NCBI GenBank assembly: GCA_947591495.1
Contig: CANQDG010000003.1
Span: 1 to 64,000 of the forward strand
Source of the DNA: an uncultured Bacilli bacterium
Lineage (GTDB): Bacteria > Bacillota_I > Bacilli_A > ML615J-28 > CAG-313
Direction: 5' to 3'
Length of the DNA: 64,000 nucleotides
Shown: piece by piece, positions 1 through 9,927 of the stretch
Layout of the letters: every line of letters starts with the position of its first letter
Position numbering within the stretch: the stretch's first letter is position 1
Translations under genes and position numbers: made by a program
Notes under the pieces: model-generated
The model's input: the letters and a program-made list of their open reading frames with translations, nothing else
Database searches by the model: none
Told to the model about the DNA's origin: nothing

Positions 1-60
1 AGTTAAACAAAATAGCAAAAAATCGATTATTTTTAACTGTTTTTTTCAAAATTAGCTCAT

Positions 61-120
61 TTTTTGGTGGTCCATCAGAAACCGCCGAGGCAAACTCGGG
101 TTTTATCACAATCAACTAAA
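61..120 (-). repeat. Degenerate IS-end-like repeat, copy D
   Basis: Read on the minus strand this stretch has TTAGTTG, then GTGATAAAA, then after an insertion GGACCACCAA. These blocks occur in the same order in the repeat at 25789-25832. The insertion holds a GC-rich hairpin. I infer the decayed end of a transposable element lying mostly outside the window; no transposase is visible here. Confidence 0.4.
79..106. terminator. GC-rich hairpin, possible terminator
   Basis: AAACC(GC)CGAG, loop GCAAA, CTCGGGTTTT form a stem with a two-base bulge followed by four T. It may terminate a gene lying upstream of the window. The rest of positions 1-256 shows no gene or other recognisable signal, only AT-rich DNA. 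Confidence 0.4.
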
Positions 121-256
121 TTTTTCAACTAATATATTCAATAAAATGAAAACGATTTTATAGTGTAATTTATCTTAATTATAATCATCTTTATTTATAA
201 GTTTATTAATAAAAAAAATAAATTAAAATAGATTAAGTTAATTGTTAACATAAAAT

Positions 257-285
257 TTTACTTTTGGTAAAAAATATGGTATAAT
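257..285 (+). promoter_or_regulatory. Promoter of DUF1189 gene-leuS
   Basis: TTTACT, 17-base spacer, TATAAT, ending 24 bases before the ATG at 310. A GGAGG Shine-Dalgarno sequence at 296-300 follows. This is the only sigma-A-like promoter seen for the DUF1189-leuS pair. Confidence 0.65.
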
Positions 286-309
286 TAGAAAAAATGGAGG
301 TTCTAAAAA

Positions 310-1317
310 ATGTATAGAAAGTTTAAAGATTGTTTATTAAAGCCATCAAGAATAGGTCAATATGTCGATGATAAAACATCTAAAACCATTTTATATTTTT
401 TATTAATTTTATTAATATATATTTTACCTCAACTAGTTAATTTAATAAATTTGAAAACTATGCCTAGTTCATTATCTGATCCGATTATAACAAGTTTTTC
501 TGAAAATGAACAAATTAATTATAAATTAGAAAAAAATTTTGAAACTGATTCAAATGAACTGGTTAGCACTAATGATAATAGTAAACCACAATATGTGGTA
601 GTGGGAACACTTACGAATGTTAATCTCGACTTAATTATTTTATTTAACGAAGAAGAAAATCCCACCGATTTAACAAGTTATGATTTTGATCGTAGTCTAA
701 ATAATCATAACGTTTTAATGATTACATTTGCGAAAAAAGGTTTATATTTAGAACTAGGTGTTTTAAAAGTAGAAAATAATTCTAATAATAATTCTAATAA
801 TGATATACAACAACAATTAGCTAATCAAGAAAATAATGCTAGTCGTAGGTTTTACGCATATGATGATTTAAAAATTAGTGAGATTGATTTTGCTAATGCT
901 CATAAAAATAAAACCATTTTTGCGCGTGAGTTAAATAATTTTTATCTTTCTATTTATAAAAAATTTTTACCAATCATTATTGCGGTTGGGATTCCAATGG
1001 TTATTATTAGTGGTGCAATTTCGCTTTTAATTGAAGTTTTATTTTTAGCTTTAATAATTAAATTTTTATATGGACGCTTTGGCATTAAATATAAAACATT
1101 ATGTAAAATTTGTATTTTAGCTTATACGCCAAGAGTAGTCTTTAATTTATTATCTATTATATGGTCAAGTATTATTATGTATTTATTAGGCCAATTGTTA
1201 ACCATAATTTATATAATCATAGCATTAAGATATTATGTTATTAAAAATATAGGTCTTAAAATAACCGAAGCAATTAAAAATAATATGGATGAAAGAAGTG
1301 ATGATGATGAACTATAA
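310..1317 (+). CDS. DUF1189-like membrane protein
   Basis: Integral membrane protein of 335 residues, function unknown. One hydrophobic helix lies near residues 27-47, followed by a long hydrophilic, probably extracytoplasmic part (about 50-210) with an Asn-rich stretch, then about four hydrophobic helices between 215 and 315. The opening (short basic tail, Pro-Ser, then a helix) and this topology resemble the DUF1189 family of Bacillota; that assignment is by pattern only. GGAGG lies 9 bases before the ATG. The 3' end overlaps the start of leuS by about 11 bases, so the two are probably translated together. No catalytic motif is visible. Confidence 0.7.
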   Translation: MYRKFKDCLLKPSRIGQYVDDKTSKTILYFLLILLIYILPQLVNLINLKTMPSSLSDPIITSFSENEQINYKLEKNFETDSNELVSTNDNSKPQYVVVGTLTNVNLDLIILFNEEENPTDLTSYDFDRSLNNHNVLMITFAKKGLYLELGVLKVENNSNNNSNNDIQQQLANQENNASRRFYAYDDLKISEIDFANAHKNKTIFARELNNFYLSIYKKFLPIIIAVGIPMVIISGAISLLIEVLFLALIIKFLYGRFGIKYKTLCKICILAYTPRVVFNLLSIIWSSIIMYLLGQLLTIIYIIIALRYYVIKNIGLKITEAIKNNMDERSDDDEL

Positions 1318-3724
1318 TCATAAAATAATTGAAAAAAAATGGCAAGCATATTGGGATCAAAATCAAACCTTTAAGACACCTGCTTTTAGTGAAAAACCAA
1401 AATATTACGCCATGGATATGTTCCCTTATCCAAGTGGGGCTGGTCTTCATGTAGGTCATCCTGAAGGCTATACTGCTACAGATATTATGAGCCGTTATAA
1501 AAGAATGAAAGGTTATAATGTCATGCATCCAATGGGATGGGATGCTTTTGGCCTTCCGGCTGAACAATATGCGCTAAAAACAGGAAATGATCCAGCTGAA
1601 TTTACTTATCAAAATATTGCTAACTTCAAACGTCAAATTAAAATGTTAGGTTTATCATATGATTGGACAAGAGAAATTGCCACTTGTGATCCTGAATATT
1701 TTAAATGGACACAATGGATTTTCTGCCAATTATATAAAAAGAATCTTGCGGAACTAAAAGAAATAGAAGTTAATTGGTGTGAAGGATTAGGAACGGTTTT
1801 AGCTAACGAAGAAATCATTAATGTTAATGGTAAAATGGTTAGTGAAAGAGGAGAATTCCCTGTTGAAAAAAGACCAATGAAACAATGGGTTTTGAAAATA
1901 ACGGCGTATGCTGAACGTTTATTAAAAGACTTAGATGAAATTGATTGGCCTGAATCCATCAAAGAAATGCAAAGAAATTGGATTGGCAAAAGTATAGGTG
2001 CTTTAGTTGATTTTAAAGTTCAAGGAACTCCTTATCAATTTACAGTGTTTACTACAAGATGTGATACATTATTTGGTGCTACATATTGTGTGCTTGCTCC
2101 AGAACATCCATTAGTAGATAAAATAACTACCCCCAAAAAACGCCAAGAAGTGTTAGATTATATTGCATATGCTAAATCAAAATCAGATTTAGATCGAACA
2201 GAATTAAATAAAGATAAGACTGGTTGTTTTACAGGAGCCTATGCCATTAATCCTGTTAATGGTAAAGCCATTCCAATTTGGATTGCTGATTATGTTCTTG
2301 CTAGTTATGGAACAGGTGCGATAATGGCGGTTCCAGCCCATGATGATCGTGACTATGCTTTTGCAAAAAAATTTGCATTAGAAATAATTCCAGTATTAGA
2401 AGGCGGAAATATCGAAGAAGCCGCTTTTACCAAAGATGGTCTTCATATTAATTCAGGCTTTTTGAATGGCTTAAATAAAGAAGATGCGATTAATAAAATG
2501 ATTGCCTTTTTAGAAGAACAAAAAATAGGTCAAAAATCTGTTAATTATCGTCTTCGTGATTGGATTTTTTCTCGTCAACGTTATTGGGGTGAACCATTTC
2601 CAATTATTCACTGGGAAGATGGCACAATTGAACTTTTAGATGAAAGTAAATTACCAATTTTGCTTCCACATATTAAAGATATCAAAAAAAGTGGTAATGG
2701 TGAAAGTCCACTTGCAACTGCGAAAGATTGGGTTGAAGTGGTAAGAGCTGATGGTGTTAAAGGACGGCGAGAAACTAATACAATGCCACAATGGGCAGGA
2801 AGTTGTTGGTATTATATCGGCTATTTATTAAAAGAAGATGGAAAAATGCTTGATTTGACTAGTGAAAAAGCTCAAAAAATTATCAATGATTGGCTTCCAG
2901 TTGATCTTTATATAGGTGGTGCCGAACATGCCGTTTTACATCTTTTATATGCAAGATTTTGGCATAAAGTTTTATATGACTGTGGCATTGTTAAAACGAA
3001 AGAACCATTCCAAAAACTCTTTAATCAAGGAATGATTTTAGGTGAAGATGGCGTTAAAATGTCTAAATCACGTGGTAATGTCATTAATCCTGATGCAATT
3101 GTCGAAGAATATGGAGCTGATACTTTAAGAGTATATGAAATGTTTATGGGACCGCTTGAGGCAATGAAGCCATGGTCAACTACAGCTGTTGAGGGTGCAA
3201 GACGCTTTTTAGAAAGAGTTTATCGTTTAGTAACTGAAGTTGCTAAAGTTGATGATAACGATCAATTTTTAGAAAAAGTTTATCATCAAACTATCAAAAA
3301 AGTTACAGATGATATTGAGGCCCTTCACTATAATACAGCTATTTCACAATTAATGATTTTTACCAATGAAGTTTATAAACATCAAACTTTACCAAAAGCA
3401 TATTTAGAAGACTTTGTTAAATTAATCTATCCTTTTGCACCACATCTTGGTGAAGAATTATGGGAAATATTAGGCCATCATCAAACAATTACGTATGAAC
3501 CATGGCCAACTTATGATGAGCAAAAGACTATTAATCAAGAAATTACGGTTGTTGTTCAAATTAATGGTAAATTACGTGATAAACTTCAAGTTGCTGTTAA
3601 TACACCTAAAGAAGAATTAGAAAAACTTGCGCTTAACAGTCCTAAAGTTAAAGCTAATTTAAATGGTCAAGAACCGAAAAAAATAATTGTTGTTTTAAAT
3701 AAATTAGTTAGTATTGTTATTTAA
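1307..3724 (+). CDS. leuS: Leucyl-tRNA synthetase
   Basis: Charges tRNA-Leu with leucine using ATP in the cytoplasm. The bacterial-type class I enzyme is complete at about 805 residues (Bacillus enzyme about 804). The HIGH motif appears as HVGHPEG within an N-terminal [14 protein letters not shown] block; KMSKS is intact ([10 protein letters not shown], near residue 580); the connective editing domain has the [15 protein letters not shown] block. The frame opens at ATG 1289, but 1307 is preferred: it gives the family-typical [12 protein letters not shown] start and places GAAAGAAG about 8 bases upstream. Three consecutive ATG codons (1301, 1304, 1307) make the exact start uncertain. No T-box leader is seen upstream. 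Confidence 0.97.
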   Translation: MNYNHKIIEKKWQAYWDQNQTFKTPAFSEKPKYYAMDMFPYPSGAGLHVGHPEGYTATDIMSRYKRMKGYNVMHPMGWDAFGLPAEQYALKTGNDPAEFTYQNIANFKRQIKMLGLSYDWTREIATCDPEYFKWTQWIFCQLYKKNLAELKEIEVNWCEGLGTVLANEEIINVNGKMVSERGEFPVEKRPMKQWVLKITAYAERLLKDLDEIDWPESIKEMQRNWIGKSIGALVDFKVQGTPYQFTVFTTRCDTLFGATYCVLAPEHPLVDKITTPKKRQEVLDYIAYAKSKSDLDRTELNKDKTGCFTGAYAINPVNGKAIPIWIADYVLASYGTGAIMAVPAHDDRDYAFAKKFALEIIPVLEGGNIEEAAFTKDGLHINSGFLNGLNKEDAINKMIAFLEEQKIGQKSVNYRLRDWIFSRQRYWGEPFPIIHWEDGTIELLDESKLPILLPHIKDIKKSGNGESPLATAKDWVEVVRADGVKGRRETNTMPQWAGSCWYYIGYLLKEDGKMLDLTSEKAQKIINDWLPVDLYIGGAEHAVLHLLYARFWHKVLYDCGIVKTKEPFQKLFNQGMILGEDGVKMSKSRGNVINPDAIVEEYGADTLRVYEMFMGPLEAMKPWSTTAVEGARRFLERVYRLVTEVAKVDDNDQFLEKVYHQTIKKVTDDIEALHYNTAISQLMIFTNEVYKHQTLPKAYLEDFVKLIYPFAPHLGEELWEILGHHQTITYEPWPTYDEQKTINQEITVVVQINGKLRDKLQVAVNTPKEELEKLALNSPKVKANLNGQEPKKIIVVLNKLVSIVI

Positions 3725-3744
3725 AACTAAAAAATAGAGGGGGG

Positions 3745-3999
3745 ATTAAAATATTATCTAAATTATTTATACCTAAAAAACTTCAAGGCTCAGTTAAAGA
3801 ATATTTAATTGGTTATCAAAGACTAATTGTTTTAGAACCATTCATAAAAAGTGATCAAGTAATTGATGATCTACTGATTGCTAAACTTTTTATTAATTAT
3901 CCTCATTTATATTTTTTTAAAACTTATCAAGAAATGGAAAATGATTTAGAACTTTTAATCACTAATACTAATGAACATTATATTGTTATTATCAATTAA
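3745..3999 (+). CDS. Possible small protein with AUU or AUA start
   Basis: A frame open from 3712 to the TAA at 3997-3999 has no ATG, GTG or TTG before its late methionine. A purine-rich GAGGGGGG (3737-3744) sits just before ATT (3745) and ATA (3751). From ATT the product has 84 residues, starting KILSKLFIPKKLQGSVKEY, with codon use like its neighbours and no membrane segment. It lies 20 bases after leuS. AUU starts are known in infC. Alternatives are a gene whose ATG was lost by mutation, or chance. No family recognised. Confidence 0.4.
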   Translation: MKILSKLFIPKKLQGSVKEYLIGYQRLIVLEPFIKSDQVIDDLLIAKLFINYPHLYFFKTYQEMENDLELLITNTNEHYIVIIN

Positions 4000-4013
4000 A
4001 ATCACAAAAACTA

Positions 4014-4042
4014 TTTACAATTATAATTTATTTTGTTATAAT
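4014..4042 (+). promoter_or_regulatory. Promoter of hpf
   Basis: TTTACA, 17-base spacer, TATAAT. An 8-bp perfect palindrome begins 5 bases downstream of the -10 box. Confidence 0.75.
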
Positions 4043-4046
4043 TATA

Positions 4047-4065
4047 TTGTAAGATATTCTTACAA
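4047..4065. promoter_or_regulatory. Palindrome at hpf transcription start
   Basis: TTGTAAGA, TAT, TCTTACAA: a perfect 8-bp inverted repeat with a 3-base centre, positioned where transcription should start. It could be a repressor operator or a hairpin at the 5' end of the mRNA. Confidence 0.5.
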
Positions 4066-4091
4066 ATAAACTTTAGAAAGGAGCTATTTTT

Positions 4092-4634
4092 ATGAGAACT
4101 AATATAAGAAGTACAGGAGCTGTAAAATTAAGTGATAATGTTAAAGAATATATTAACACACGATTAGAAACTTTTCAAAAATTATTTAATGAAAGTGAAA
4201 ATGTTGTAGCCAATATTTTGTGTAAACAAACAGATAAAAATGTTGTTGTAGAAATTACCATACCTTTAAAGCATATTACTTTACGTGCTGAAAGTTGTGC
4301 AGATACTTTATATGGGGCAATAGATTTAGCAACCGATAAAATTGAAAGGCAGTTATTAAGACATAAACAAAAAATTAATTCCATTATTAAAAAACGTGAA
4401 GGAATTAGTAATTATTTTAGTAATTTAGAAAATGAATCAAAAGAAAATTTCGAATCACAAATCGTTAAAACGAAAGTGATTGAACCAGAAGTTATGACCT
4501 TAGATGAAGCAATTACGGAAATGGAAATGTCAGATCATGATTTCTTCAGTTTTATTAATGAAACAAATCATCGCCATACTGTTGTATATCTTCGTAAAGA
4601 TGGAAAATATGGCGTTATTGAAACTAAAGAATAA
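4092..4634 (+). CDS. hpf: Ribosome hibernation promoting factor, long form
   Basis: Binds the 30S decoding region and, through its C-terminal domain, pairs 70S ribosomes into inactive 100S dimers. The 180-residue length is that of the long form of Bacillota. The N-terminal S30AE domain spans about 1-100; the C-terminal dimerisation domain (about 130-180) has the conserved pattern EAITEMEMSDHDFFSF...VVYLRKDGKYGVIE. AAAGGAG lies 7 bases upstream of the ATG. It is a single-gene unit with its own promoter and terminator, and a palindrome at the start site hints at stationary-phase or stress control. Confidence 0.95.
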   Translation: MRTNIRSTGAVKLSDNVKEYINTRLETFQKLFNESENVVANILCKQTDKNVVVEITIPLKHITLRAESCADTLYGAIDLATDKIERQLLRHKQKINSIIKKREGISNYFSNLENESKENFESQIVKTKVIEPEVMTLDEAITEMEMSDHDFFSFINETNHRHTVVYLRKDGKYGVIETKE

Positions 4635-4645
4635 CAATTAATAAT

Positions 4646-4688
4646 AAAAACAAGACTTCACTTCAAATAAAGAGTGGAGTCTTGTTTT
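4646..4688 (+). terminator. Terminator of hpf
   Basis: ACAAGACTTCACT pairs with AGTGGAGTCTTGT (one G-U pair), with an 8-10 base loop, followed by TTTT. Confidence 0.85.
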
Positions 4689-4767
4689 AAGTAAAAGTTC
4701 ACTATAATGGAAAATAAAGGCTCTTTATTATATAATATAGATAGATAAAAGAAATGGTTTTAGAAAA

Positions 4768-5463
4768 ATGATAAATAACATTTTAATTGATTTAGGTAAT
4801 ACGCTTATTAATAATAAAGAATTTAATTTAACTAAAGGACTTCATCTTTTATATCATAATTTAGAAAATCCTTTACTTGGCGAAGATGAATTTGTTAAAA
4901 TTGCGAGCAATTTATTTGAACAAATGATGAAAAAGCGTCTTATAACTAACCAAGAAACATCATTTACAAAATATTTAAGTGATTTAGCAAAACTAACAGA
5001 AGTTACTTATCAAAAAAGTTATGAAGCCTTAGAAGAAGAAATATATAATTTTTGTGTAGTTGATCAAATTAATCAAGATGCTAAAGTCTTTTTATTATTT
5101 TGCCAACTACATCATTTAAATGTATATTGTTTCAGCAATTCCATTTTTTCAAAAAAAGTGTTAATGACAACTTTACAAAGGTTTCATTTAGATCAGTTAA
5201 TTACTAGTTTATATTCATCTTCCGATATAGGATTTCGTAAACCCCATAAATATTTTTTTGAAAAAACGCCTGTTGCTAAAATAATAAATAAAACAGATAC
5301 AATCATGGTTGGGAATGATTTAATGGTTGATGGTGAATTTGCGAACAATTTACAAATTAAATTTGCATGGTATAATCCTAATCATTTATCAAGTGATAAA
5401 TCATTTATTACTTTAAATTTTGCAACATATCAAACTTTAGAGGAGTATTTACTGAATGATTAA
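4768..5463 (+). CDS. HAD-superfamily hydrolase
   Basis: Predicted phosphatase of 231 residues; substrate unknown. HAD motif I is DLGNT (residues 8-12), with Asp8 as nucleophile; the second Asp of DxDxT is Gly, as also seen in YihX-like members. Motif II is FSNS (near 129-132), the motif III lysine lies in RKPHKYFFE, and motif IV is VGNDLMVDG. A helical cap lies between motifs I and II. The SD before ATG 4768 is weak; TATAAT at 4731-4736 may be its -10 box. It overlaps queH by 8 bases, so the two are probably co-translated. A role in queuosine metabolism cannot be deduced. Confidence 0.85.
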   Translation: MINNILIDLGNTLINNKEFNLTKGLHLLYHNLENPLLGEDEFVKIASNLFEQMMKKRLITNQETSFTKYLSDLAKLTEVTYQKSYEALEEEIYNFCVVDQINQDAKVFLLFCQLHHLNVYCFSNSIFSKKVLMTTLQRFHLDQLITSLYSSSDIGFRKPHKYFFEKTPVAKIINKTDTIMVGNDLMVDGEFANNLQIKFAWYNPNHLSSDKSFITLNFATYQTLEEYLLND

Positions 5464-6079
5464 TAATTATAATGAATTCAAAGCCTTTTTAGAAAAACTA
5501 AAAGCACAAAAAATTAAACCAACATTATTACTACATAGTTGTTGTGGACCTTGTAGTAGCCATGTTCTAATGCTCCTTAATCAATATTTTGATATTACTA
5601 TTTATTTTTATAATCCTAATATTTATCCTCAAGAAGAATTTTTAAAAAGGCAAAAAGAACAACAAAAATTAATTCAAGAAATGCATTTAGATATTAAAGT
5701 AATAGAAGGACATTATGATTATGCTTTATATCTTGATGAAGTAAAAGGGTTAGAACATTTAGGCGAAAAAAGTCAAAGATGTTATCATTGTTATGAATTT
5801 CGTTTAAAAGAAGCTTTTTTATATGCTCAAAGTCATCATTTTGCTTATTATACGACAACACTTTCGCTTAGTCCTTATAAAAATAGTGAATGGATTAATG
5901 AAATTGGTCAAAAATATCAAAGTGATGAATGTCGTTATTTATATTCTAATTTTAAAAAAGAAAATGGTTATCAACATTCGATTCTTTTAGCCAAAAAATA
6001 TCAAATTTATCGTCAAGATTATTGTGGATGTGCCTTTTCCTATCAAGAGCATCAGGAAAAGATGATGAAGAATGTTTAA
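5456..6079 (+). CDS. queH: Epoxyqueuosine reductase QueH
   Basis: Reduces epoxyqueuosine to queuosine in tRNA, the last step of the pathway; QueH is the non-B12 alternative to QueG. The 207-residue protein has the diagnostic cysteines: HSCCGPC (residues 27-33), a central CYHCYEFR, and a C-terminal DYCGC. These ligate metal and an iron-sulphur centre in the family. The gene overlaps the preceding phosphatase by 8 bases. With queA at 32.5 kb and a preQ1 riboswitch-controlled queT at 30.1 kb it supports queuosine formation from salvaged precursor. Confidence 0.93.
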   Translation: MINNYNEFKAFLEKLKAQKIKPTLLLHSCCGPCSSHVLMLLNQYFDITIYFYNPNIYPQEEFLKRQKEQQKLIQEMHLDIKVIEGHYDYALYLDEVKGLEHLGEKSQRCYHCYEFRLKEAFLYAQSHHFAYYTTTLSLSPYKNSEWINEIGQKYQSDECRYLYSNFKKENGYQHSILLAKKYQIYRQDYCGCAFSYQEHQEKMMKNV

Positions 6080-6098
6080 TTTAAAAGATACGTTTAAC

Positions 6099-6127
6099 TT
6101 GAAAAAAAACCAAAAATTTGGTATTAT
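6099..6127 (+). promoter_or_regulatory. Promoter of secA
   Basis: TTGAAA, 17-base spacer, TATTAT. The spacer contains the palindrome ACCAAA-AA-TTTGGT (6109-6122), and a third half-site TACCAAAT follows at 6143-6150. Confidence 0.6.
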
Positions 6128-6150
6128 ATATTATAAGTAAATTACCAAAT
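6109..6150. promoter_or_regulatory. Operator-like repeats in the secA promoter
   Basis: ACCAAA-AA-TTTGGT at 6109-6122 lies between the -35 and -10 boxes. ATTTGGTA (6116-6123) is also the exact complement of TACCAAAT (6143-6150). A repressor bound here would block the polymerase; the binding protein is unknown. Confidence 0.4.
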
Positions 6151-6188
6151 AATAAATCGAATTAATGGAAAGGATGCGTGATTAAAGT

Positions 6189-8696
6189 ATGAAATTATTT
6201 GATCCAGCTAATAAAGAATTAAAAAAGTGCACTAAAATTGCTGAGGCAGTAGTAGCGCTTGCAGAAGAATATAAGGCTTTAAGCGATGAAGAATTAAAAG
6301 CTAAAACACCAGCTTTTAAAGAACGCTTAAAAAATGGTGAAAGTTTAGAAAGCATTATGGTTGAAGCTTTTGCCACCGCAAGAGAGGCCGCAACAAGAGT
6401 TATTGGGTTAACTCCTTTTAAGGTTCAAATTATTGGAGCTGCAGCGATGCATTTTGGTAATATTGCCGAAATGAAAACTGGTGAAGGAAAAACCTTAACA
6501 TCAGTTTTAGTAGCTTATCTTAATGCTTTAACGGGTAAAGGTGTTCATATTGTTACCGTTAATGAATATCTTGCAAGCCGTGACGCTAAAGAAATGGGCG
6601 CAATTCATAATTTCTTAGGTATTAGTGTTGGCCTTAATTTACGTGAATTAGAACCTGATCAAAAAAGAGAAGCATATAATTGTGATATTACATATTCAAC
6701 TAATAGTGAACTTGGTTTTGATTATCTACGTGATCATATGGTTTTATATAAAGAACAAATGGTTCAACGTCCTGAAATGAATTTTGCTATTGTCGATGAA
6801 GTTGACTCCATTTTAATTGATGAAGCAAGAACCCCATTAATTATTTCTGGTGGTGAAAAAAAGGGTGCTAATTTCTATATTCAAGCTGATAATTTTGTTA
6901 AGAGCCTCAAAAATGAAGATTATGAAATTGATGTTAAAGATCGTCATGTTACTTTAAATCCTAGTGGTATTGAAAAAGCTGAAAAAGTATTTAATGTTGA
7001 GAATCTTTATGATATTCGTAATGTAGGTCTTGTTCATTATATTAATAATGCTTTAAGAGCAAATTATATTATGGAAAAAGATAAAGATTATGTTGTTCAT
7101 GAAGGAGCCGTTGTCATTGTCGATCCTTTTACGGGACGTTTAATGATAGGTAGACAGTGGAGTGAAGGTTTACACCAAGCTGTTGAAGCTAAAGAAAAGG
7201 TTCAAATCAAAAAAGAAACAAGAACACTTGCTACTATTACTTATCAAAATTATTTCAGAATGTATAAAAAACTTGCTGGTATGACCGGTACTGCTAAAAC
7301 CGAAGAAGAAGAATTCCGTAACATTTATAATATGTTTGTTGTGGAAATTCCAACTAATTTGCCAGTTATTCGAATAGATGATACCGACTTAATTTATAAA
7401 ACAATGAAGGCTAAATATTTAGCAATCGCTAAAGATATTAAAGCAAGACATGAAAAAGGTCAACCAGTCTTAGTTGGTACAATTTCAATTGAATCAAGTG
7501 AACTTTTATCTAACCTTCTTAAACGTCATGGCATACCGCATAAAGTTTTAAATGCTAAACAACACGAAAAAGAAGCTGAAATTGTTGCCCATGCCGGTGA
7601 AAAAGGTGCCGTAACAATTGCCACTAATATGGCTGGTCGTGGTACAGATATTAAACTTGGTGAAGGAGTTGTAGAATTAGGTGGACTTGCCGTTATCGGT
7701 ACGGAACGTCATGAAGCAAGACGTATTGATAATCAGTTAAGAGGTCGTTCTGGTCGTCAAGGTGACCCTGGATATAGTCGCTTTTATTTATCAGCTCAAG
7801 ATGAATTAATGGTTCGCTTTGGTGGTGATCGTTTTGAAAGAGTTTTAGGAATGATTGCCAATCCGGATGAAGATGGTAATGAAACACCACTTGAATCTAA
7901 GATGTTTTCACGATTTGTTGAAAGCGCCCAAAAGAAAGTTGAAGGCGCTAACTATGATCGTCGTAAAAATGTTGTTGAATATGATGAAGTTTTAAGAAAA
8001 CAACGTGAAATCATTTATGAACAACGAAAAGATATTCTTTTCTTAGATGATATGGAACCAACCATCTTAAAAATGATTCATTCGGTTGTTAGCTTCTATA
8101 TACCAAATTTTATAAATCATGATAAAAAAAATGCTGTGGTTGATGCCACTCGCTTTATGAATGAATTTGCTTTAAATTATTTTAATCGTAATGATCTTTC
8201 CATTGATGAAATTGAAAACTTAAATGAAGACGAGTTATCAAAATTAATAGAAGATAAATTTATTGAAAATCTTAATAACAAAAAAGCTTTAGTGCCACTA
8301 GAAATCTATCAAGAATTTTTAAAAGTAGTGCTTTTAAGAGTCGTTGATAGACATTGGATGGATCATATTGACCAAATGAGTGATTTAAGACAAAGTATTG
8401 GTTTACAAGCTTATGCCCAAAATAATCCTCTTCGTGAATATCAACAAATAGCTTATGACACTTTTAATGAGATGATTCGTTCGATTCATGATGAAGTTAC
8501 AATGACAATTAACCGGGCTGTTTTACGTGAAAATTTACAACGTGAAGAACAAGCCAAAATTACAGGAACTAATGCTGGTAATGGTGAGACAGCTAAGAAA
8601 AAACCAGTTGTCAATGATAAAAAAATTGGTCGTAATGATCCATGTCCATGTGGATCTGGTAAAAAGTATAAATTTTGTTGTGGAAAAGATAAATAA
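6189..8696 (+). CDS. secA: Preprotein translocase ATPase SecA
   Basis: Motor that pushes preproteins through SecYEG at the membrane. It is full length at 835 residues (B. subtilis 841). Walker A is MKTGEGKT (near residue 97-104), Walker B is [17 protein letters not shown], and the second motor domain has [10 protein letters not shown] and an [11 protein letters not shown] arginine-finger block. The C-terminal SEC-C zinc motif [14 protein letters not shown] is intact. AAGGA lies about 14 bases upstream of the ATG, longer than usual. Start chosen for the typical [10 protein letters not shown] opening. secE, ffh, ftsY and lepB are elsewhere in the window. Confidence 0.98.
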   Translation: MKLFDPANKELKKCTKIAEAVVALAEEYKALSDEELKAKTPAFKERLKNGESLESIMVEAFATAREAATRVIGLTPFKVQIIGAAAMHFGNIAEMKTGEGKTLTSVLVAYLNALTGKGVHIVTVNEYLASRDAKEMGAIHNFLGISVGLNLRELEPDQKREAYNCDITYSTNSELGFDYLRDHMVLYKEQMVQRPEMNFAIVDEVDSILIDEARTPLIISGGEKKGANFYIQADNFVKSLKNEDYEIDVKDRHVTLNPSGIEKAEKVFNVENLYDIRNVGLVHYINNALRANYIMEKDKDYVVHEGAVVIVDPFTGRLMIGRQWSEGLHQAVEAKEKVQIKKETRTLATITYQNYFRMYKKLAGMTGTAKTEEEEFRNIYNMFVVEIPTNLPVIRIDDTDLIYKTMKAKYLAIAKDIKARHEKGQPVLVGTISIESSELLSNLLKRHGIPHKVLNAKQHEKEAEIVAHAGEKGAVTIATNMAGRGTDIKLGEGVVELGGLAVIGTERHEARRIDNQLRGRSGRQGDPGYSRFYLSAQDELMVRFGGDRFERVLGMIANPDEDGNETPLESKMFSRFVESAQKKVEGANYDRRKNVVEYDEVLRKQREIIYEQRKDILFLDDMEPTILKMIHSVVSFYIPNFINHDKKNAVVDATRFMNEFALNYFNRNDLSIDEIENLNEDELSKLIEDKFIENLNNKKALVPLEIYQEFLKVVLLRVVDRHWMDHIDQMSDLRQSIGLQAYAQNNPLREYQQIAYDTFNEMIRSIHDEVTMTINRAVLRENLQREEQAKITGTNAGNGETAKKKPVVNDKKIGRNDPCPCGSGKKYKFCCGKDK

Positions 8697-8705
8697 AAAA
8701 GATGA

Positions 8706-8754
8706 TTATCCAAAGAGTGTTAACATAATTAAAGTGTTAGCATTCTTTTGATAA
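8706..8754 (+). other. Long imperfect hairpin between secA and prfB
   Basis: TTATC-C-AAAGAGTGTTAAC pairs with GTTAGCATTCTTT-T-GATAA, including G-U pairs, about 18 base pairs in all. There is no clear T-run, so it may be a weak terminator or an mRNA-stabilising structure. Confidence 0.4.
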
Positions 8755-8819
8755 TAAAAGCTTAATTTTGGCCACCCTATTTGCAAGAGATATTATCAAA
8801 ATAATGGAGGTAAATAGCA

Positions 8820-9914
8820 ATGGAAAAATATGAAATTGTTAAATGGTTAGAAAACTTTAACAAACGTCTTAAAGATATTAAAGAAGTCATTAAAATTGAT
8901 CAGCTTTTAAAAACCATTCAAACTAATGAAGAATTAATGGCTAGTGATAATTTTTGGGATAATCCCAAAGATGCCACGTTACTTGCCCAAAAAACAACTG
9001 ATTTAAAAGCAAGTGTTCAAGAAATTAATAATTTAATTAAAGAATATGAAGATTTAAAGCTTATTGTTGAATTAAATGATGATAGTTTGTTTGCGGAGGC
9101 CGATCAACTAATTGCAACTTTAGATAACAATCTAGAAAAAGTAGAAATTAAACTACTATTAGATGAAGAATATGATTCATTAAATGCCATTGTGGAATTA
9201 CATCCAGGTGCTGGTGGAACTGAATCACAAGATTGGGCTTTAATGCTTTTTAGAATGTATAAAAGATATGCTGAAAGGAATAATTTTGGTTTTGAATTAA
9301 TTGATTATTTAGAAGCAAATGATGCAGGAATCAAAAGTGTAACGTTCTTGATTAAAGGTTTAAATGCATATGGTATTTTAAAAGGCGAAAAAGGCGTTCA
9401 TCGTCTTGTAAGAATTTCCCCTTTTGATGCAAACGCAAGACGCCATACATCATTTGCGGCCTGTAATATAACCCCTGAAATTACCGATAATATTGAAGTA
9501 AAAATCAACCCAGAAGATTTAAAAATTGATACATATCGTTCAAGCGGAGCAGGTGGTCAACATGTTAATACCACTGATTCGGCTGTCCGAATTACCCATT
9601 TACCAACGGGAATTGTCGTTTCTTGTCAAAATGAGCGTAGTCAAATTCAAAATAAAGAACAGGCAATGAAAATTTTAAAATCAAAATTATATCAAAAAAA
9701 ACAAGAAGAACAAGAGCACTTAAAGAAAAATATTGGCCTACCATTAACTGATAATGCTTTTGGTAGTCAAATCCGTAGTTATATTTTACATCCTTATTCA
9801 TTAGTAAAAGACCATCGAACCAATATTGAAAACTCTAATCCTAATAATGTTTTAGATGGTGACTTAAATGAATTTTTGTATGGATATCTAAAATGGTATA
9901 AAAATAATCAATAA
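8820..9914 (+). CDS. prfB: Peptide chain release factor 2
   Basis: Recognises UAA and UGA stop codons and triggers peptide release. Complete at 364 residues. The SPF codon-recognition tripeptide (VRISPFDANARRHTS) and the GGQ hydrolysis motif (GAGGQHVN) are both present. The programmed +1 frameshift found near codon 25 in many bacteria is absent: one continuous frame runs from ATG 8820, preceded by GGAGG. Its presence agrees with UGA acting as stop here. It is followed after 13 bases by a YitT-family gene and recX. Confidence 0.97.
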   Translation: MEKYEIVKWLENFNKRLKDIKEVIKIDQLLKTIQTNEELMASDNFWDNPKDATLLAQKTTDLKASVQEINNLIKEYEDLKLIVELNDDSLFAEADQLIATLDNNLEKVEIKLLLDEEYDSLNAIVELHPGAGGTESQDWALMLFRMYKRYAERNNFGFELIDYLEANDAGIKSVTFLIKGLNAYGILKGEKGVHRLVRISPFDANARRHTSFAACNITPEITDNIEVKINPEDLKIDTYRSSGAGGQHVNTTDSAVRITHLPTGIVVSCQNERSQIQNKEQAMKILKSKLYQKKQEEQEHLKKNIGLPLTDNAFGSQIRSYILHPYSLVKDHRTNIENSNPNNVLDGDLNEFLYGYLKWYKNNQ

Positions 9915-9927
9915 GTGAGTGATTAAA

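Noticed and set aside
1-309. T-box leader for leuS
   Set aside because: No T-box consensus or specifier stem-loop is visible; the same holds for the gaps before metG and cysS.
1274-1567. Minus-strand frame over the leuS start
   Set aside because: It is a shadow of leuS, with no SD and a His/Phe-rich non-protein-like sequence. Similar antisense frames across the window were dropped for the same reason.
8527-8751. 74-aa frame over the secA 3' end
   Set aside because: It overlaps the SEC-C zinc motif of SecA in another frame and has no SD of its own.
8820-8900. Programmed +1 frameshift in prfB
   Set aside because: No in-frame UGA is found; the frame is continuous from ATG to stop.
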